Origin: Limosilactobacillus fermentum
GTDB lineage: Bacteria; Bacillota; Bacilli; Lactobacillales; Lactobacillaceae
Direction: 5' to 3'
DNA length: 64,000 nucleotides
NCBI RefSeq assembly: GCF_013394085.1
Contig: NZ_CP040910.1
Span: 1,823,975 to 1,887,974 of the forward strand
Numbering within the stretch: the stretch's first letter is position 1; the number at the start of each line of letters is the position of its first letter. Positions 34,458-43,315 of the stretch are shown one piece after another. The translations under genes were made by a program, and so were the position numbers. Below the pieces are notes generated by a model. That model searched no databases. It was given only the letters and a program-made list of their open reading frames with translations, and was not told where the DNA came from.

Positions 34458-36857
34458 TTACTTGAGGCCCTTCCAAGTCCAAGCTTCAACTTCTGGTAAG
34501 TCCTTACCTTCAGTCCGGATGAAGTGGTTGTGACGAGCAACCATGTCGTCCATCTTTTGTGCGAAGGCAACGGCCTTTTGTTCGTAACCAGGTACGCTCA
34601 AGATAGCGTCCTTGGCCAAGTGGAACCGGTCAAGTTTGTTCAGGACACGCATGTCGAATGGAGTGGTAATGTCACCATTTTCTTCGTAGCAGTGTACATG
34701 AAGGTTGCGGTTGTGACGTGGGAAGAAGAGACTTTGGATCATGTCACGGAAGCCGTGCCATGCAAAGATCACTGGCTTGTCAGCAGTGAAGTAACGGTCG
34801 AATTCTTCGTCGCTAAGGCCTTCTGGGTTCTTAGCAATCGTCATCAACTTCATGATGTTGATCACGTTGATGTAACGGATCTTCAGTTCTGGGAAGTTGT
34901 CGTGAAGCAGGTCGATAGCGGCCAGAGCTTCTTCAGTTGGTTCAGTACCAGCGGAAGCAAAGACAACATCTGGTTCTGCGCCTTGGTCAGTGGATGCCCA
35001 GTCGATGTAGCCGAGGCCGTTAGCAACGAGTTCAGTTGCTTCATCGATGGAGAACCATTGGAGACGTGGGTGCTTGGAAGTAACCAGCACGTTGATGCAT
35101 TCACGGTCACGGAAAGCCACGTCAGAGACAGCGAGCAGGGAGTTCGTGTCGGCTGGCAGGTATTCCTTGATCATGTCTGGACGTTCCTTTTCGTAAAGGT
35201 GCGTCAACAGACCTGGATCTTGGTGAGTGTAACCGTTGTGGTCTTGTTGGAAGACCGTGGAAGTATCCACGAAAGTCAATGCTGGGTAGTCGTGACGCCA
35301 GTATTGTTCCTTGGCCTTACGTAACCACTTCATGTGTTGAGTCAGCATGGAGTCAACAACACGACCAAATGATTCGTAAGTTGCGAAGAACCCGTGACGA
35401 CCAGTCAGGGTGTAACCTTCGAGCCAACCTTCAGCTTGGTGTTCGGAAAGTTGGGAGTCGATGATCCGACCAGTGTGGCTCAGATCTTCGTCGTTTGGTT
35501 CGTGGATGTCTTCCATCCAAGTCCGCTTCCCGCTGTCAAGGGCAGCGTAAAGACGGTTAGACTTAGATTCGTCCGGCCCGAAGCCACGGAAAGTAGTTGG
35601 GTTAAGTTCGATCATCTTAGCGATGTACTTACCCCATTCGAGCATGTCTTGGTGCATTTCAGTACCGTGGTTCTTCACGTCAACGGCGAAGTCACGGTAG
35701 TTAGGCATCACGAGTTCCTTCGGGTTAACCCCACCGTTAGTGATCGGGTTAACAGCCATCCGGCGGTCGCCTTCTGGAGTGTTAGCAACAACCTTTTCAA
35801 CCGGAGCACCGTTTTCGTCGAACAGTTCTTCTGGCTTGTAAGACTTCATCCAGTCAACGAGCATGTCCTTGTGTTCCATGTCGTCTAGGGTCACCGGAAT
35901 CGGAATTTGGTGTGCACGGAAGGAGTTTTCGATCGGGTCGCCGTTCAAGTCCTTAACCGGACCAGTCCAACCCTTCGGTACACGGAAGACGATCATTGGC
36001 CATTGTGGCATGGAGTCGTCATTGTTTTCACGAGCGTGCTTTTGGATAGCCAGGATGTCTTCAACAGCGGCATCCATAACCTTAGCCATTTCTTCGTGAA
36101 CTTCCATGTGTTCCTTGAGGCCATCAAATTCGCCACCTGCGTATGCAGATACGAAGTAAGGCTTCCAGCCCATCCCTTCGAAGTACTTAGTCAGTTCTTC
36201 GTCGGACATCCGGGAAAGGATGGTTGGGTTAGAGATCTTGAACCCGTTGATTTGAAGGATTGGCAGAACCGCACCGTCAGTGATTGGGTTGATGAACTTG
36301 TCAGAGAACCATGAAGCAGCCAATGGGCCAGTTTCGGCTTCCCCGTCACCAATTTCAACCGCAGCAATTTGGTCTGGGTTGTCAAGGATTGCCCCAACAC
36401 CGTGGGAAAGGGAGTAACCTAATTCCCCACCTTCGTGAAGGGAACCTGGCGTTTCCGGTGCGGCGTGAGAAGCAGTTCCACCTGGGAAGGAGAAGTGCTT
36501 GAACAACTTAGCCATCCCGGCTTCGTCTTGGGTGATTTCCGGGTAAATTTCGGTGTAAGAACCGTCCAAGTAAGAGTTGTTAACCATCACTTGGCCACCG
36601 TGACCAGAACCTTCAATGTAGAACATCTTCAGGTCGTACTTCTTGATAACCCGGTTTAAGTGGGCGTAAATGAAGTTTTGCGGAACAATCGTCCCCCAGT
36701 GACCAATTGGCTTCGGCTTAACGTCAGAAGCCTTGAGTTCTTGGCGTAACAGTGGGTTGTGCATCAAGAACAGCGTACCAACACTAAGGTAGTTGGCGGC
36801 GCGCCAGTAAGCATCAACAGTTTCCAAGTATTCCTTGGAATTGTAATCTACTGCCAT
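34458..36857 (-). CDS. xpk: Xylulose-5-phosphate/fructose-6-phosphate phosphoketolase
   Basis: 799 residues from ATG 36857 (AAGGAG upstream; the longer frame begins inside the ribosome site). A ThDP enzyme giving acetyl-phosphate plus glyceraldehyde-3-P (or erythrose-4-P), the key step of heterofermentation. Signature [19 protein letters not shown] near 150 and [13 protein letters not shown] (ThDP binding) near 176. [16 protein letters not shown] and the central [12 protein letters not shown] are phosphoketolase-typical. Downstream terminator at 34388. About 125 nt upstream AATTGGACCGTATCAATTT may be a GntR operator. Confidence 0.97.
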   Translation of the reverse strand: MAVDYNSKEYLETVDAYWRAANYLSVGTLFLMHNPLLRQELKASDVKPKPIGHWGTIVPQNFIYAHLNRVIKKYDLKMFYIEGSGHGGQVMVNNSYLDGSYTEIYPEITQDEAGMAKLFKHFSFPGGTASHAAPETPGSLHEGGELGYSLSHGVGAILDNPDQIAAVEIGDGEAETGPLAASWFSDKFINPITDGAVLPILQINGFKISNPTILSRMSDEELTKYFEGMGWKPYFVSAYAGGEFDGLKEHMEVHEEMAKVMDAAVEDILAIQKHARENNDDSMPQWPMIVFRVPKGWTGPVKDLNGDPIENSFRAHQIPIPVTLDDMEHKDMLVDWMKSYKPEELFDENGAPVEKVVANTPEGDRRMAVNPITNGGVNPKELVMPNYRDFAVDVKNHGTEMHQDMLEWGKYIAKMIELNPTTFRGFGPDESKSNRLYAALDSGKRTWMEDIHEPNDEDLSHTGRIIDSQLSEHQAEGWLEGYTLTGRHGFFATYESFGRVVDSMLTQHMKWLRKAKEQYWRHDYPALTFVDTSTVFQQDHNGYTHQDPGLLTHLYEKERPDMIKEYLPADTNSLLAVSDVAFRDRECINVLVTSKHPRLQWFSIDEATELVANGLGYIDWASTDQGAEPDVVFASAGTEPTEEALAAIDLLHDNFPELKIRYINVINIMKLMTIAKNPEGLSDEEFDRYFTADKPVIFAWHGFRDMIQSLFFPRHNRNLHVHCYEENGDITTPFDMRVLNKLDRFHLAKDAILSVPGYEQKAVAFAQKMDDMVARHNHFIRTEGKDLPEVEAWTWKGLK

Positions 36858-36981
36858 CAATATACACTCCTTCAATTCAATAAAAGATAACTACGTTTGA
36901 CTTGTATAACGCATTGTAAATCGCAGATCAATTTACGCTTTCTATGATAACCGATTTGGCGTCAAAGTCAACCTTTTTAAA

Positions 36982-37000
36982 AATTGGACCGTATCAATTT
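36982..37000 (-). promoter_or_regulatory. Candidate GntR-type operator upstream of phosphoketolase
   Basis: AATTGGACCGTATCAATTT, imperfect inverted repeat AATTG/CAATT. It shares ATTGGACCGT with the site in front of the GntR gene (38691). Position is about -125 from the xpk start codon. Confidence 0.4.
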
Positions 37001-37062
37001 CACCCAATTTTAACTTTTCCCGGGCGCTTTAAACCAATCTTGTCAATTGAGACCCGGAACTC

Positions 37063-37860
37063 CTAGTCAGTTAAGAGCTTTTCCATCGTTTTAAAAACCC
37101 CATTTTCATCATTAGTCGGGGCGGTAAATTTGGTTACTGCTAGTACCCGCGGGTCCCCGTTGGCCATCCCGTAACTTTGACCGACGTAATTGAGCATCGA
37201 CAGGTCGTTTTGACCGTCACCAAAGGCGACCAGGTCGGCCGGGTCCCACCCGTGGCGCTTGACTAATTTCTTTAAACCGGTTGCTTTATCCATCCCAGCC
37301 ACGATGATATCGAGGTTGCCGTAGCCAGACGAAACGGCCTCGAGCACCCCGGCAAAGTCCGCGTTGATTTTAGCCTGCAGTTCGTGGGTCCGCTCCTTAG
37401 GCACATCCATCATCATCTTGGTGACCTTGTCGTCTACCTCACTCAGGCTGTCGATCCGCTTCATGTGGGGGTAGTGCTTAATGGCGTGCTCCACGAAGGC
37501 CGGGTCCTCATCCTTGAAGGTGTAGGCCGTATCGTAAGCCGAAATGATGAAGTGGCTCCCGACGATTGCTTGGTGTAAGGCGTTCACCCTTTCCACCGTC
37601 TCCATGGCCACTTCACCGCAGTACACCAACTCGCCGTGATCCATTAACTCAACCCCGTTTTCGGCCACGAAGGCTAGCTGGTCCTTGACAGTTGGAAACC
37701 GATCTTCTAGTTGGTAATGGGGGTTACCCGACGCCACCACGAACTGAACCCCCTTGGCCACCATCAGGTCGTACACTTTGGCGAAGTAATCGTGATCGTA
37801 GTCGCTTTGGGAATTCAAAAAGGTTCCGTCCATGTCGACGGCAATTGCCTTAATTGTCAT
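37063..37860 (-). CDS. Cof-type HAD phosphatase
   Basis: 265 residues, the typical size of the Cof/YbiV-like HAD IIB group, which removes phosphate from sugar phosphates or related metabolites. Motif I VDMDGTFLNS (8-17) with both catalytic Asp, motif II VVASGNPHYQ, motif III Lys in DKATGLKKLVKRHG, motif IV FGDGQNDLSML. The start lies 6 nt after the corrected stop codon of the GntR gene and uses AAGGAG inside that gene's end, so the two are co-transcribed. Substrate unknown. Confidence 0.9.
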   Translation of the reverse strand: MTIKAIAVDMDGTFLNSQSDYDHDYFAKVYDLMVAKGVQFVVASGNPHYQLEDRFPTVKDQLAFVAENGVELMDHGELVYCGEVAMETVERVNALHQAIVGSHFIISAYDTAYTFKDEDPAFVEHAIKHYPHMKRIDSLSEVDDKVTKMMMDVPKERTHELQAKINADFAGVLEAVSSGYGNLDIIVAGMDKATGLKKLVKRHGWDPADLVAFGDGQNDLSMLNYVGQSYGMANGDPRVLAVTKFTAPTNDENGVFKTMEKLLTD

Positions 37861-37866
37861 CAGTTA

Positions 37867-38596
37867 TTACTCCTTATTAATTGAAACAAAGGTGTTGTAG
37901 CGCATGTACTTATAGTGGACGCGCATGTTGGAAACTTCAAAGGGCGTCCCATCGTCTAAAAAGAACACCCCTTCCATGATCCCCACTGGTTCGGTGGGGG
38001 TCAAGTTTAAGAGCTTTTGGTCGTTTTCCGTGGACGGGGCCGACGGTCAAGGTCATGTAAGAACGGGTGACGGTCTTGTTCATCACTTCTTCTAAGTAGT
38101 TAAAAATCGACCCTTCGACCACCGACGACGACAGGGTCGGGTTGATCTTAATCGGGATGTAGCCCGTTTCGATCATGAAGGGTTGGTCGTCAATCAAACG
38201 CAAGCGTTCAATCCGGTAAACGAAGTCGTCCTCACTCAAGAAGAGGTCCTGTTGGATTTCTTCGTCGGCCGGAATCACCTGGTAATTCAAAAGCTTGATC
38301 GCCTGCTTGCGGCCGTCAAACTTAAAACTATCGGTGATCCCCAGGTTGCTCCCCTCGTAAGAAAACATCGCCTGGTTCTTTAAGTAAAGCGGGTTGATGA
38401 AGGTCCCCGACCCCCGCTTTTTGAAGATGATCCCCTGTTGGACCAGGACGTCTAGGGCCCGCTTAATCGTACTCCGGCTCACCTCGTAATCGGCGCTCAG
38501 CGTCCGTTCATCGGGGAGTTTCATCTTGGGGTACTGGTGGGCCAGGATCTTCTGTTTTAAGTCGCGCATGACGGCGCGGTATACTAGGTCTGCCAT
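37867..38596 (-). pseudogene. GntR/UTRA-family regulator, frameshifted
   Basis: ATG 38596 after GGGGAAGATTGAT gives an N-terminal winged HTH (MADLVYRAVMRDLKQKIL, then DERTLSADYEVSRSTIKRALDVLVQQGIIFKKRGSGTF) and most of the UTRA ligand domain. At the run of four G (plus strand 38036-38039) one extra base moves the frame. Skipping it restores STENDQKLLNLTPTEPVGIM and VFFLDDGTPFEVSNMRVHYK to a stop at 37867, 242 residues in all, the usual length. As written the protein ends with unrelated residues at 37937. Real mutation, slippage site or sequencing error cannot be separated here. It probably controls the downstream HAD gene and perhaps xpk. Confidence 0.85.
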
Positions 38597-38690
38597 ATCA
38601 ATCTTCCCCGTCCTTACCTGTTCGTGTATGCTATGCTTATCGTATTTAGGATACCATACCTTTGAAAATTTGGTTACCTGCATTTAAATT

Positions 38691-38707
38691 ATTGGACCGT
38701 TCCAAAT
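38691..38707. promoter_or_regulatory. Candidate GntR operator between the regulator and ybaK
   Basis: ATTGGACCGTTCCAAAT, arms TTGGA/TCCAA, in the divergent region. Likely autoregulatory. It shares ATTGGACCGT with 36982 upstream of phosphoketolase. Confidence 0.45.
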
Positions 38708-38739
38708 TCGGAAGCGGCCAGCGAAAAGGAGTCCAATTT

Positions 38740-39240
38740 ATGAGCAAGAAAAAAAGCAAGTTAAAAAAGACCCAGGTGGAACAAATCCTCGATAAAAACG
38801 GGATCGCCTACCAGCAGGCCCACTTCCCGACTAAACAAGATGGCGATGTCCAAACGATGGTGGTTGACCACGGCGACGTTGATGAGCACCTGATCTATAA
38901 GACCCTGGTCTTGACCGGTAACGTCACCGGCCCCTTAGTGGGGGTGGTCCCCGTCGACCGCCACTTAGACGAAAAGGCGCTCGCCCGGGTGTCGGGCAAC
39001 AAAAAGGTCGACATGGTCCCCCTAAAGGACCTCTTGAAGACGACCGGTTATGTCCACGGCGCCAACACCCCGGTTGGGATTTACGAAAAGCACCATTACC
39101 CAATTTTCATTGATAACGAAGCCAAGGAGACGCCAACGATCTTCGTTTCCTCCGGGCAACTGGGCCGCTCGGTGCAGTTAAACGCCGAGGACCTCGCCAA
39201 GTTGGTGAACGCCACCTTCGCCGACCTGCAAACCAAGTAG
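38740..39240 (+). CDS. ybaK: Aminoacyl-tRNA deacylase, YbaK/EbsC family
   Basis: 166 residues from ATG 38740 with AAAAGGAG upstream. YbaK-type proteins hydrolyse misacylated Cys-tRNA(Pro). The sequence has the Lys-rich start, the central YKTLVLTGNVTGPLVGVVPVDRHLDEKALA with the conserved Lys, KKVDMVPLKDLLKTTGYVHGANTPVG (the GxxxPxG loop) and FVSSGQLGRSVQLNAEDL. Family call is firm; the tRNA specificity is from the family. The next gene starts 3 nt after its stop. Confidence 0.9.
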   Translation: MSKKKSKLKKTQVEQILDKNGIAYQQAHFPTKQDGDVQTMVVDHGDVDEHLIYKTLVLTGNVTGPLVGVVPVDRHLDEKALARVSGNKKVDMVPLKDLLKTTGYVHGANTPVGIYEKHHYPIFIDNEAKETPTIFVSSGQLGRSVQLNAEDLAKLVNATFADLQTK

Positions 39241-39243
39241 CCG

Positions 39244-39987
39244 ATGACCAAGTTCTTACAGATCTTTTTAGACGCCAGCCTCTACCTGCTGTTGATCCCC
39301 CTTTTGTTTGGGAGCGCCCTGTCCCTGGTTTCCCACCGTAACAAGTCATTGGTGGTCATCTACTTTGGCTTCTTTGCCCAGGTCATCGGGGGCGGGATCG
39401 GCATCATCATCCACGAGCTAAGCCACTTGATCGTCGCCCTGCTCTTCCGCCACCAAATTAAGGGCGTTGCCTTGTTACGCATTCCCCGTCCAAACGACGG
39501 TGACACTAGCCTCGGCTACGTCCAGCACGCCTGGCAAACCACTTCCTTATACCAGCGCAGTGGTAACTTCTTTATCGGCGTCGCCCCCTTGATCGGCGGT
39601 ACGGTCGCCCTGGTGGCTTTGACCCGCTGGCTGGTTCCACCAATCTTTGCTTGGTGGCAGAGCCTGGCAACCGGGGTCTCTACCACCGCCACCGGCGACC
39701 TGGTCTGGTGGAAGGTTTTAATCTGGGTGGTCCTCTTAATCAACATCAGCGTCGGCGGTTTTGACCTGTCGACCGCCGACCTGGAAAACAGTAGCCACGG
39801 CCTCTTCATTCTGGTGGCCTTTTACCTACTAGTCTTAATCATCGCCAGCCTCTTCTTTACCCCGACTCAAATTAAGGGCGCCCTGCTTTCATTTATGATC
39901 CCGGTCTACTGGGCACTAGGCCTGGCCCTTTTGATCAACCTGATCACCCTAACCGTCTTAAAGCTACTCGGCAGGGCCCACGTTTGA
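39244..39987 (+). CDS. Polytopic membrane protein with HELSH (M50-like) motif
   Basis: 247 residues, about six membrane segments (5-25, 38-60, 62-75, 105-125, 155-175, 185-205, 215-240). IIIHELSHLIVALLFRHQI near residues 58-76 contains HExxH inside a hydrophobic helix, as in M50 site-2-type intramembrane zinc proteases. A second conserved M50 motif (such as NxxPxxxxDG) is not evident; VGGFDLSTADLE near 177 might supply a third ligand. Coupled to ybaK by 3 nt. Putative intramembrane protease; function unknown. Confidence 0.65.
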   Translation: MTKFLQIFLDASLYLLLIPLLFGSALSLVSHRNKSLVVIYFGFFAQVIGGGIGIIIHELSHLIVALLFRHQIKGVALLRIPRPNDGDTSLGYVQHAWQTTSLYQRSGNFFIGVAPLIGGTVALVALTRWLVPPIFAWWQSLATGVSTTATGDLVWWKVLIWVVLLINISVGGFDLSTADLENSSHGLFILVAFYLLVLIIASLFFTPTQIKGALLSFMIPVYWALGLALLINLITLTVLKLLGRAHV

Positions 39988-40046
39988 CCCCACCTTACCG
40001 CACGCCTACAATGTAACCATCACCATATAAGGAAGGATTTTCAATC

Positions 40047-41483
40047 ATGGAAAAGAAACTCTCCGCTTGCACCACCGTTCTCGTCGGCAAACAGGCCACC
40101 ATTGATGGCTCGACGATGGCGGCCAGAAACGACGACACTTACGGTCCGCTGACCCCGCAACGCTTCGTGGTCTACCCGACTTATAAGGACCACCCCAACC
40201 AAGTTAAGTCCTACCTCAACCACTTCGTCGGCGACCGGCCGGCCAACGGCGCCCGCTACCAGGGGGTACCCAACGTCAATTTGACCACCGAGGGGGTCTA
40301 CGACGAAAACGGCTTTAACGAATATAACGTCGGCATGTCGGCAACCGAAAGCGTCTACGCCAACGAACGGGTGCTGGCCTTTGACCCACTCAACCTCGAA
40401 TCCGGCCTCAACGAAGACGTGATTGTGGCAATGGTCCTGCCCTTCATTAAGTCGGCCCAGGAAGGGGTTGCCTACCTGGGGGACCTCGTCGCTAAGTACG
40501 GCTCCGCGGAAGGTAACGGGGTGATCTTCTCCGACAAAAACGACGTCTGGTACATGGAAATTGTCACCGGCCACCACTGGGTTGCCCAGCGAATTCCCGA
40601 TGACGCCTACGCCGTAACCGGTAACCGGGTGGCAATCCAAGAGGTGGACTTTGACGACCCAGCCAACTTCATGTGGTCAGACGGGATCCAAGAATTCGTA
40701 GCTGACCACCATTTGAACCCGGACCTGTCCGGCTGGAACTTCCGCCGCATCTTCGGGACCGCCACCGTCTTTGACCAACACTACAACACCCCGCGCCAGT
40801 GGTACGGTCACCTGGTCTTATCCCCGGACGTTAAGCTCGACCCGCTGGACTTCGACCTGCCCTTCGTATTAAAGGCCGACCACAAGATCACCCTAGAAGA
40901 GGTCGAACAAGTCCTATCTAGCCACTACCAGGGCACGGTTTACGACCCACTGGGCCACGAGGGCACCGAACAAGAAAAGCGCCTCTTCCGGCCAATCTCT
41001 TTGAACCGAACCCAAAACTCCCACGTCCTGCAGGTCCGCAATGACCTCCCCGAAGCCGCTTCTACGATCATGTGGATGAGCTTTGGGATCCCGACTTTCA
41101 CCCCGTACGTGCCGTTCTTTGGTAACGCCGACGAAGTTGACGCCTCCTACCGCAACACGCCTAAGGAAATGAACGTCGACTTCAAGTCGGCTTACTGGAT
41201 GTACCGGGCCCTGTCGATGCTGGTGGAAGCCCACCACGCCGAGTTCTTGCAAGACGACCTCGACTATTTAAAGGACGCCCGCGAATACTTCCACCGCTTC
41301 GTTGACGAAGTGGCGCCGCTCGTTGACGGGATGACTAACCAGGAAGCCACCGCCATTTTAAGCGCTAAGAACCAAGAACTGGTAGCCGAAATGGCCAAGC
41401 GCACCAAGGACTTGATGGCTAAGCTGATGATGAAGGGGCTCGAGTTATCCAAGCTGACCTTTACGATGGATAAAAATCTGTGA
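40047..41483 (+). CDS. pepD: C69-family dipeptidase
   Basis: 478 residues. C69 enzymes are N-terminal-nucleophile hydrolases that cleave dipeptides in the cytoplasm. The nucleophile would be Cys8 in MEKKLSACTTVLVGK, exposed after removal of a short propeptide. Further family words: DGSTMAARNDD, GVYDENGFNEYNVGMSATES, EGNGVIFSDKNDVWYMEIVTGHHWVAQRIPDD and AVTGNRVAIQEV. Start after AAGGA(AGG). Monocistronic, followed by repeat copy 8. Confidence 0.93.
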   Translation: MEKKLSACTTVLVGKQATIDGSTMAARNDDTYGPLTPQRFVVYPTYKDHPNQVKSYLNHFVGDRPANGARYQGVPNVNLTTEGVYDENGFNEYNVGMSATESVYANERVLAFDPLNLESGLNEDVIVAMVLPFIKSAQEGVAYLGDLVAKYGSAEGNGVIFSDKNDVWYMEIVTGHHWVAQRIPDDAYAVTGNRVAIQEVDFDDPANFMWSDGIQEFVADHHLNPDLSGWNFRRIFGTATVFDQHYNTPRQWYGHLVLSPDVKLDPLDFDLPFVLKADHKITLEEVEQVLSSHYQGTVYDPLGHEGTEQEKRLFRPISLNRTQNSHVLQVRNDLPEAASTIMWMSFGIPTFTPYVPFFGNADEVDASYRNTPKEMNVDFKSAYWMYRALSMLVEAHHAEFLQDDLDYLKDAREYFHRFVDEVAPLVDGMTNQEATAILSAKNQELVAEMAKRTKDLMAKLMMKGLELSKLTFTMDKNL

Positions 41484-41625
41484 GTGCGACCAACCTCCTC
41501 GACGGGCCGTATAGCTAAGCTAGGGCGAGGGTTGGTGCGCCAGTACCGTTCTTCGCCCGTACTTAGATACTAGGCCCGTGGTTGGAAGCACGTTATTATG
41601 GGCCCAACCATTGGGCAGGCCACTG
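41482..41625 (+). repeat. ERIC-like repeat, copy 8 (plus partial arm)
   Basis: Full copy 41482-41596, starting in the dipeptidase stop codon: lower stem ACGGGCC/GGCCCGT (compensatory to copies 1 and 2), apical GGTGC-GCCA-GTACC. A stray 5' arm CCCAACCATTGGGCAGGCC follows at 41603-41621. Confidence 0.88.
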
Positions 41626-41718
41626 ACTGAAATAGGCGCCCACACTAAGTATGTAATTAGATAAGGGATTGGGGAAGGGCATCTTTTCCCGGTCCCTTTT
41701 AGAAAAGAGGTTTTAACA

Positions 41719-42531
41719 ATGTTTCCCCAACTAGGGTTAAAGGCCTCCAGCGATCCGGCCCAAATTGAGGATCGCCTAAAGTACCACCCGCAAACCTTTG
41801 AGTTCTTCACCGACGTTCACAACTTCACCCCCGCCGGCCTGGCCGAGTTAAAGGCCGGCATCCGGAGTGTGCAGGGCGCCGGAATTGACCAAATCGTCAT
41901 CCACCAACCGATGAAGTTCGGTGACATCCACAGCGAATTGGCGGCGCCACAAACCGCCTTCCCCGACCTGTACGACTTTATCGAACGCTCCACCACTACC
42001 CTCCTGGAGTTGGCCAGCGAATTTGACCTTCAAATCCTAATCCACGGTGGTTACTCGGGCGATTTCCCGCGGGTGATCCCCTTTTATCAGAGCTTAGAAG
42101 CGGCCCAAGCAGCGGTGCTAAACCGGCTGGATCGGTTCCAAGAACTGGGTGGTACGCACATCATGTTTGAAAATTCGATTTCGGAATTTTTCGCCTATGG
42201 TAATCCGGTCACCGAACGGGCCATCTTAGACCACGGCTACCGCTTGGCCTTTGACACCTCACACTGCTTTATCTACCTGCACGGCGCTAACGACGCCTTG
42301 TGCGCCTCCCTGGCTAAGCTCAAGGACCGGGTCGTCCACTACCACTTGGTGGACTCGATGGGCCAAAGTCACGATTCCCTGCCGCTTGGCACTGGTAAGA
42401 TTGACTGGGCGCGCGTCTGGCCCCTGTTAAACCCACGGGCCACCAACATTTACGAGATCAACTTAGCCGACCAAACCGACTGCCAAGAACAGTTGGCTAG
42501 TCACCGTTACCTAACGGGCTTGATCGGCTAA
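41719..42531 (+). CDS. TIM-barrel sugar isomerase/epimerase-like protein (AP-endonuclease-2 fold)
   Basis: 270 residues of the xylose-isomerase-like TIM-barrel superfamily. Likely metal ligands are spread along the chain: HQPMKFGDIH (about 60), LIHGGYSGDF (about 108), MFENSISEFF (Glu, about 150), LAFDTSHCFIYLHG (Asp and His, about 175) and VVHYHLVDSMGQSHDSLPLG (about 205). This is the usual His/Glu/Asp/His order of the family. Reaction unknown. GAAAAGAGG precedes the start and a strong terminator follows. No pathway neighbour. Confidence 0.8.
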   Translation: MFPQLGLKASSDPAQIEDRLKYHPQTFEFFTDVHNFTPAGLAELKAGIRSVQGAGIDQIVIHQPMKFGDIHSELAAPQTAFPDLYDFIERSTTTLLELASEFDLQILIHGGYSGDFPRVIPFYQSLEAAQAAVLNRLDRFQELGGTHIMFENSISEFFAYGNPVTERAILDHGYRLAFDTSHCFIYLHGANDALCASLAKLKDRVVHYHLVDSMGQSHDSLPLGTGKIDWARVWPLLNPRATNIYEINLADQTDCQEQLASHRYLTGLIG

Positions 42532-42542
42532 CGCAAACTAAA

Positions 42543-42581
42543 AATAGGCTGGAAGAAGGGGCGTTTTTCTTCCAGCCTATT
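42543..42581. terminator. Intrinsic terminator
   Basis: AATAGGCTGGAAGAA ... TTCTTCCAGCCTATT, about 14 bp stem with a T-rich loop, 12 nt after the stop of the TIM-barrel gene. Confidence 0.85.
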
Positions 42582-42610
42582 ACTTTATCTTCGAATGTTA
42601 AACAAATATT

Positions 42611-42676
42611 GTGCCGCACCAACCCCCGCCCTAGCTTAGCCAAACGGTCTGTCGAGAAGGTTGGTCCGCACTTCCC
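42611..42676 (-). repeat. ERIC-like repeat, copy 9 (half element)
   Basis: Reverse orientation; holds only the 5' half (GTGCGGACCAACCTTCTCGA through GGCTAAGCTAGGGCGGGGGTT). The 3' half is missing. Confidence 0.75.
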
Positions 42677-42792
42677 CTAACGTGGAAAATGACCACAGAC
42701 CTAGAGTACGGGCGAAGAACGGTGCTGACGCACCAACCGTTCGCCCTAGCTTAGCTATACGGCCTGTCGAGAAGGTCATTTCCCACTTCCCT
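42677..42792 (-). repeat. ERIC-like repeat, copy 10 with swapped outer arms
   Basis: Reverse orientation. Outer arms are GTGGGAAATGACC and GGTCATTTTCCAC instead of the usual GTGCGGACCAACC and GGTTGGGGAGCAC; both arms have changed together and still pair. Apical GGTGC-GTCA-GCACC is perfect. It ends right at the DUF1836 stop. Confidence 0.88.
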
Positions 42793-43306
42793 ACTTAATC
42801 TTAGTCGGCGGCAGCTGTTCTTGTAAAACGGCCAACAAGGCGGTGGTCTTCAAGCGCGCAATCGTCGTGACCACCGCTAGGTTCAGCAGTTCTTCAATCG
42901 CCGGATCCAAGGTGGTTTTGTTGGCCTCCTCGTTGCGCAAGGCGGCATTGAAGAGGTCAACGAAGCGGTCGTAGGCGGCCATCGGGTAGTTATTGACGGT
43001 CACCTGGTCAATCGCCGCCCGGATCGTCGGCAGGGCAAAGGAACCCTTTAATAACGAAATTACGGTCATGGCGGCCAACTGGTTTTGGGAATACTTCTTT
43101 TTGACCGGGGCGATCACGATCCCCTTTTTGACGTAGTTGTTAATCATCGCCTTGGTCAACGGGGGAACGCCGAGCGGGCGCAGGCGGTCGTTAACCAGGC
43201 CGATTACCTGGTCGGCGTACAGGCCCATCTCCGGAAAGTCCGCCCAGTGGGGAAGTTGAACCTTACTAACCTGGGTGGCGAAGTGTTCTAATTGTGTTGC
43301 TGTCAT
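42791..43306 (-). CDS. DUF1836 family protein
   Basis: 171 residues matching the lactobacillar/clostridial DUF1836 family. The N-terminal part looks like a MerR-type winged helix (PLTKAMINNYVKKGIVIAPVKKKYSQNQLAAMTVISLLKGSFAL, about 48-91), so DNA binding is plausible. The C-terminal half is helical. Function unknown. 9 nt after the preceding gene on the same strand, with which it may form an operon. Confidence 0.75.
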   Translation of the reverse strand: MTATQLEHFATQVSKVQLPHWADFPEMGLYADQVIGLVNDRLRPLGVPPLTKAMINNYVKKGIVIAPVKKKYSQNQLAAMTVISLLKGSFALPTIRAAIDQVTVNNYPMAAYDRFVDLFNAALRNEEANKTTLDPAIEELLNLAVVTTIARLKTTALLAVLQEQLPPTKIK

Positions 43307-43315
43307 CTCTGCCTC

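Noticed and set aside
34524..35324. 266-codon open frame antisense to phosphoketolase
   Set aside because: Shadow of a strongly biased codon pattern; composition is unlike a real protein and phosphoketolase is certain.
40041..40640. Long open frame antisense to the dipeptidase gene
   Set aside because: Arises from GC-rich third positions of a clear C69 gene; no ribosome site or recognisable family.
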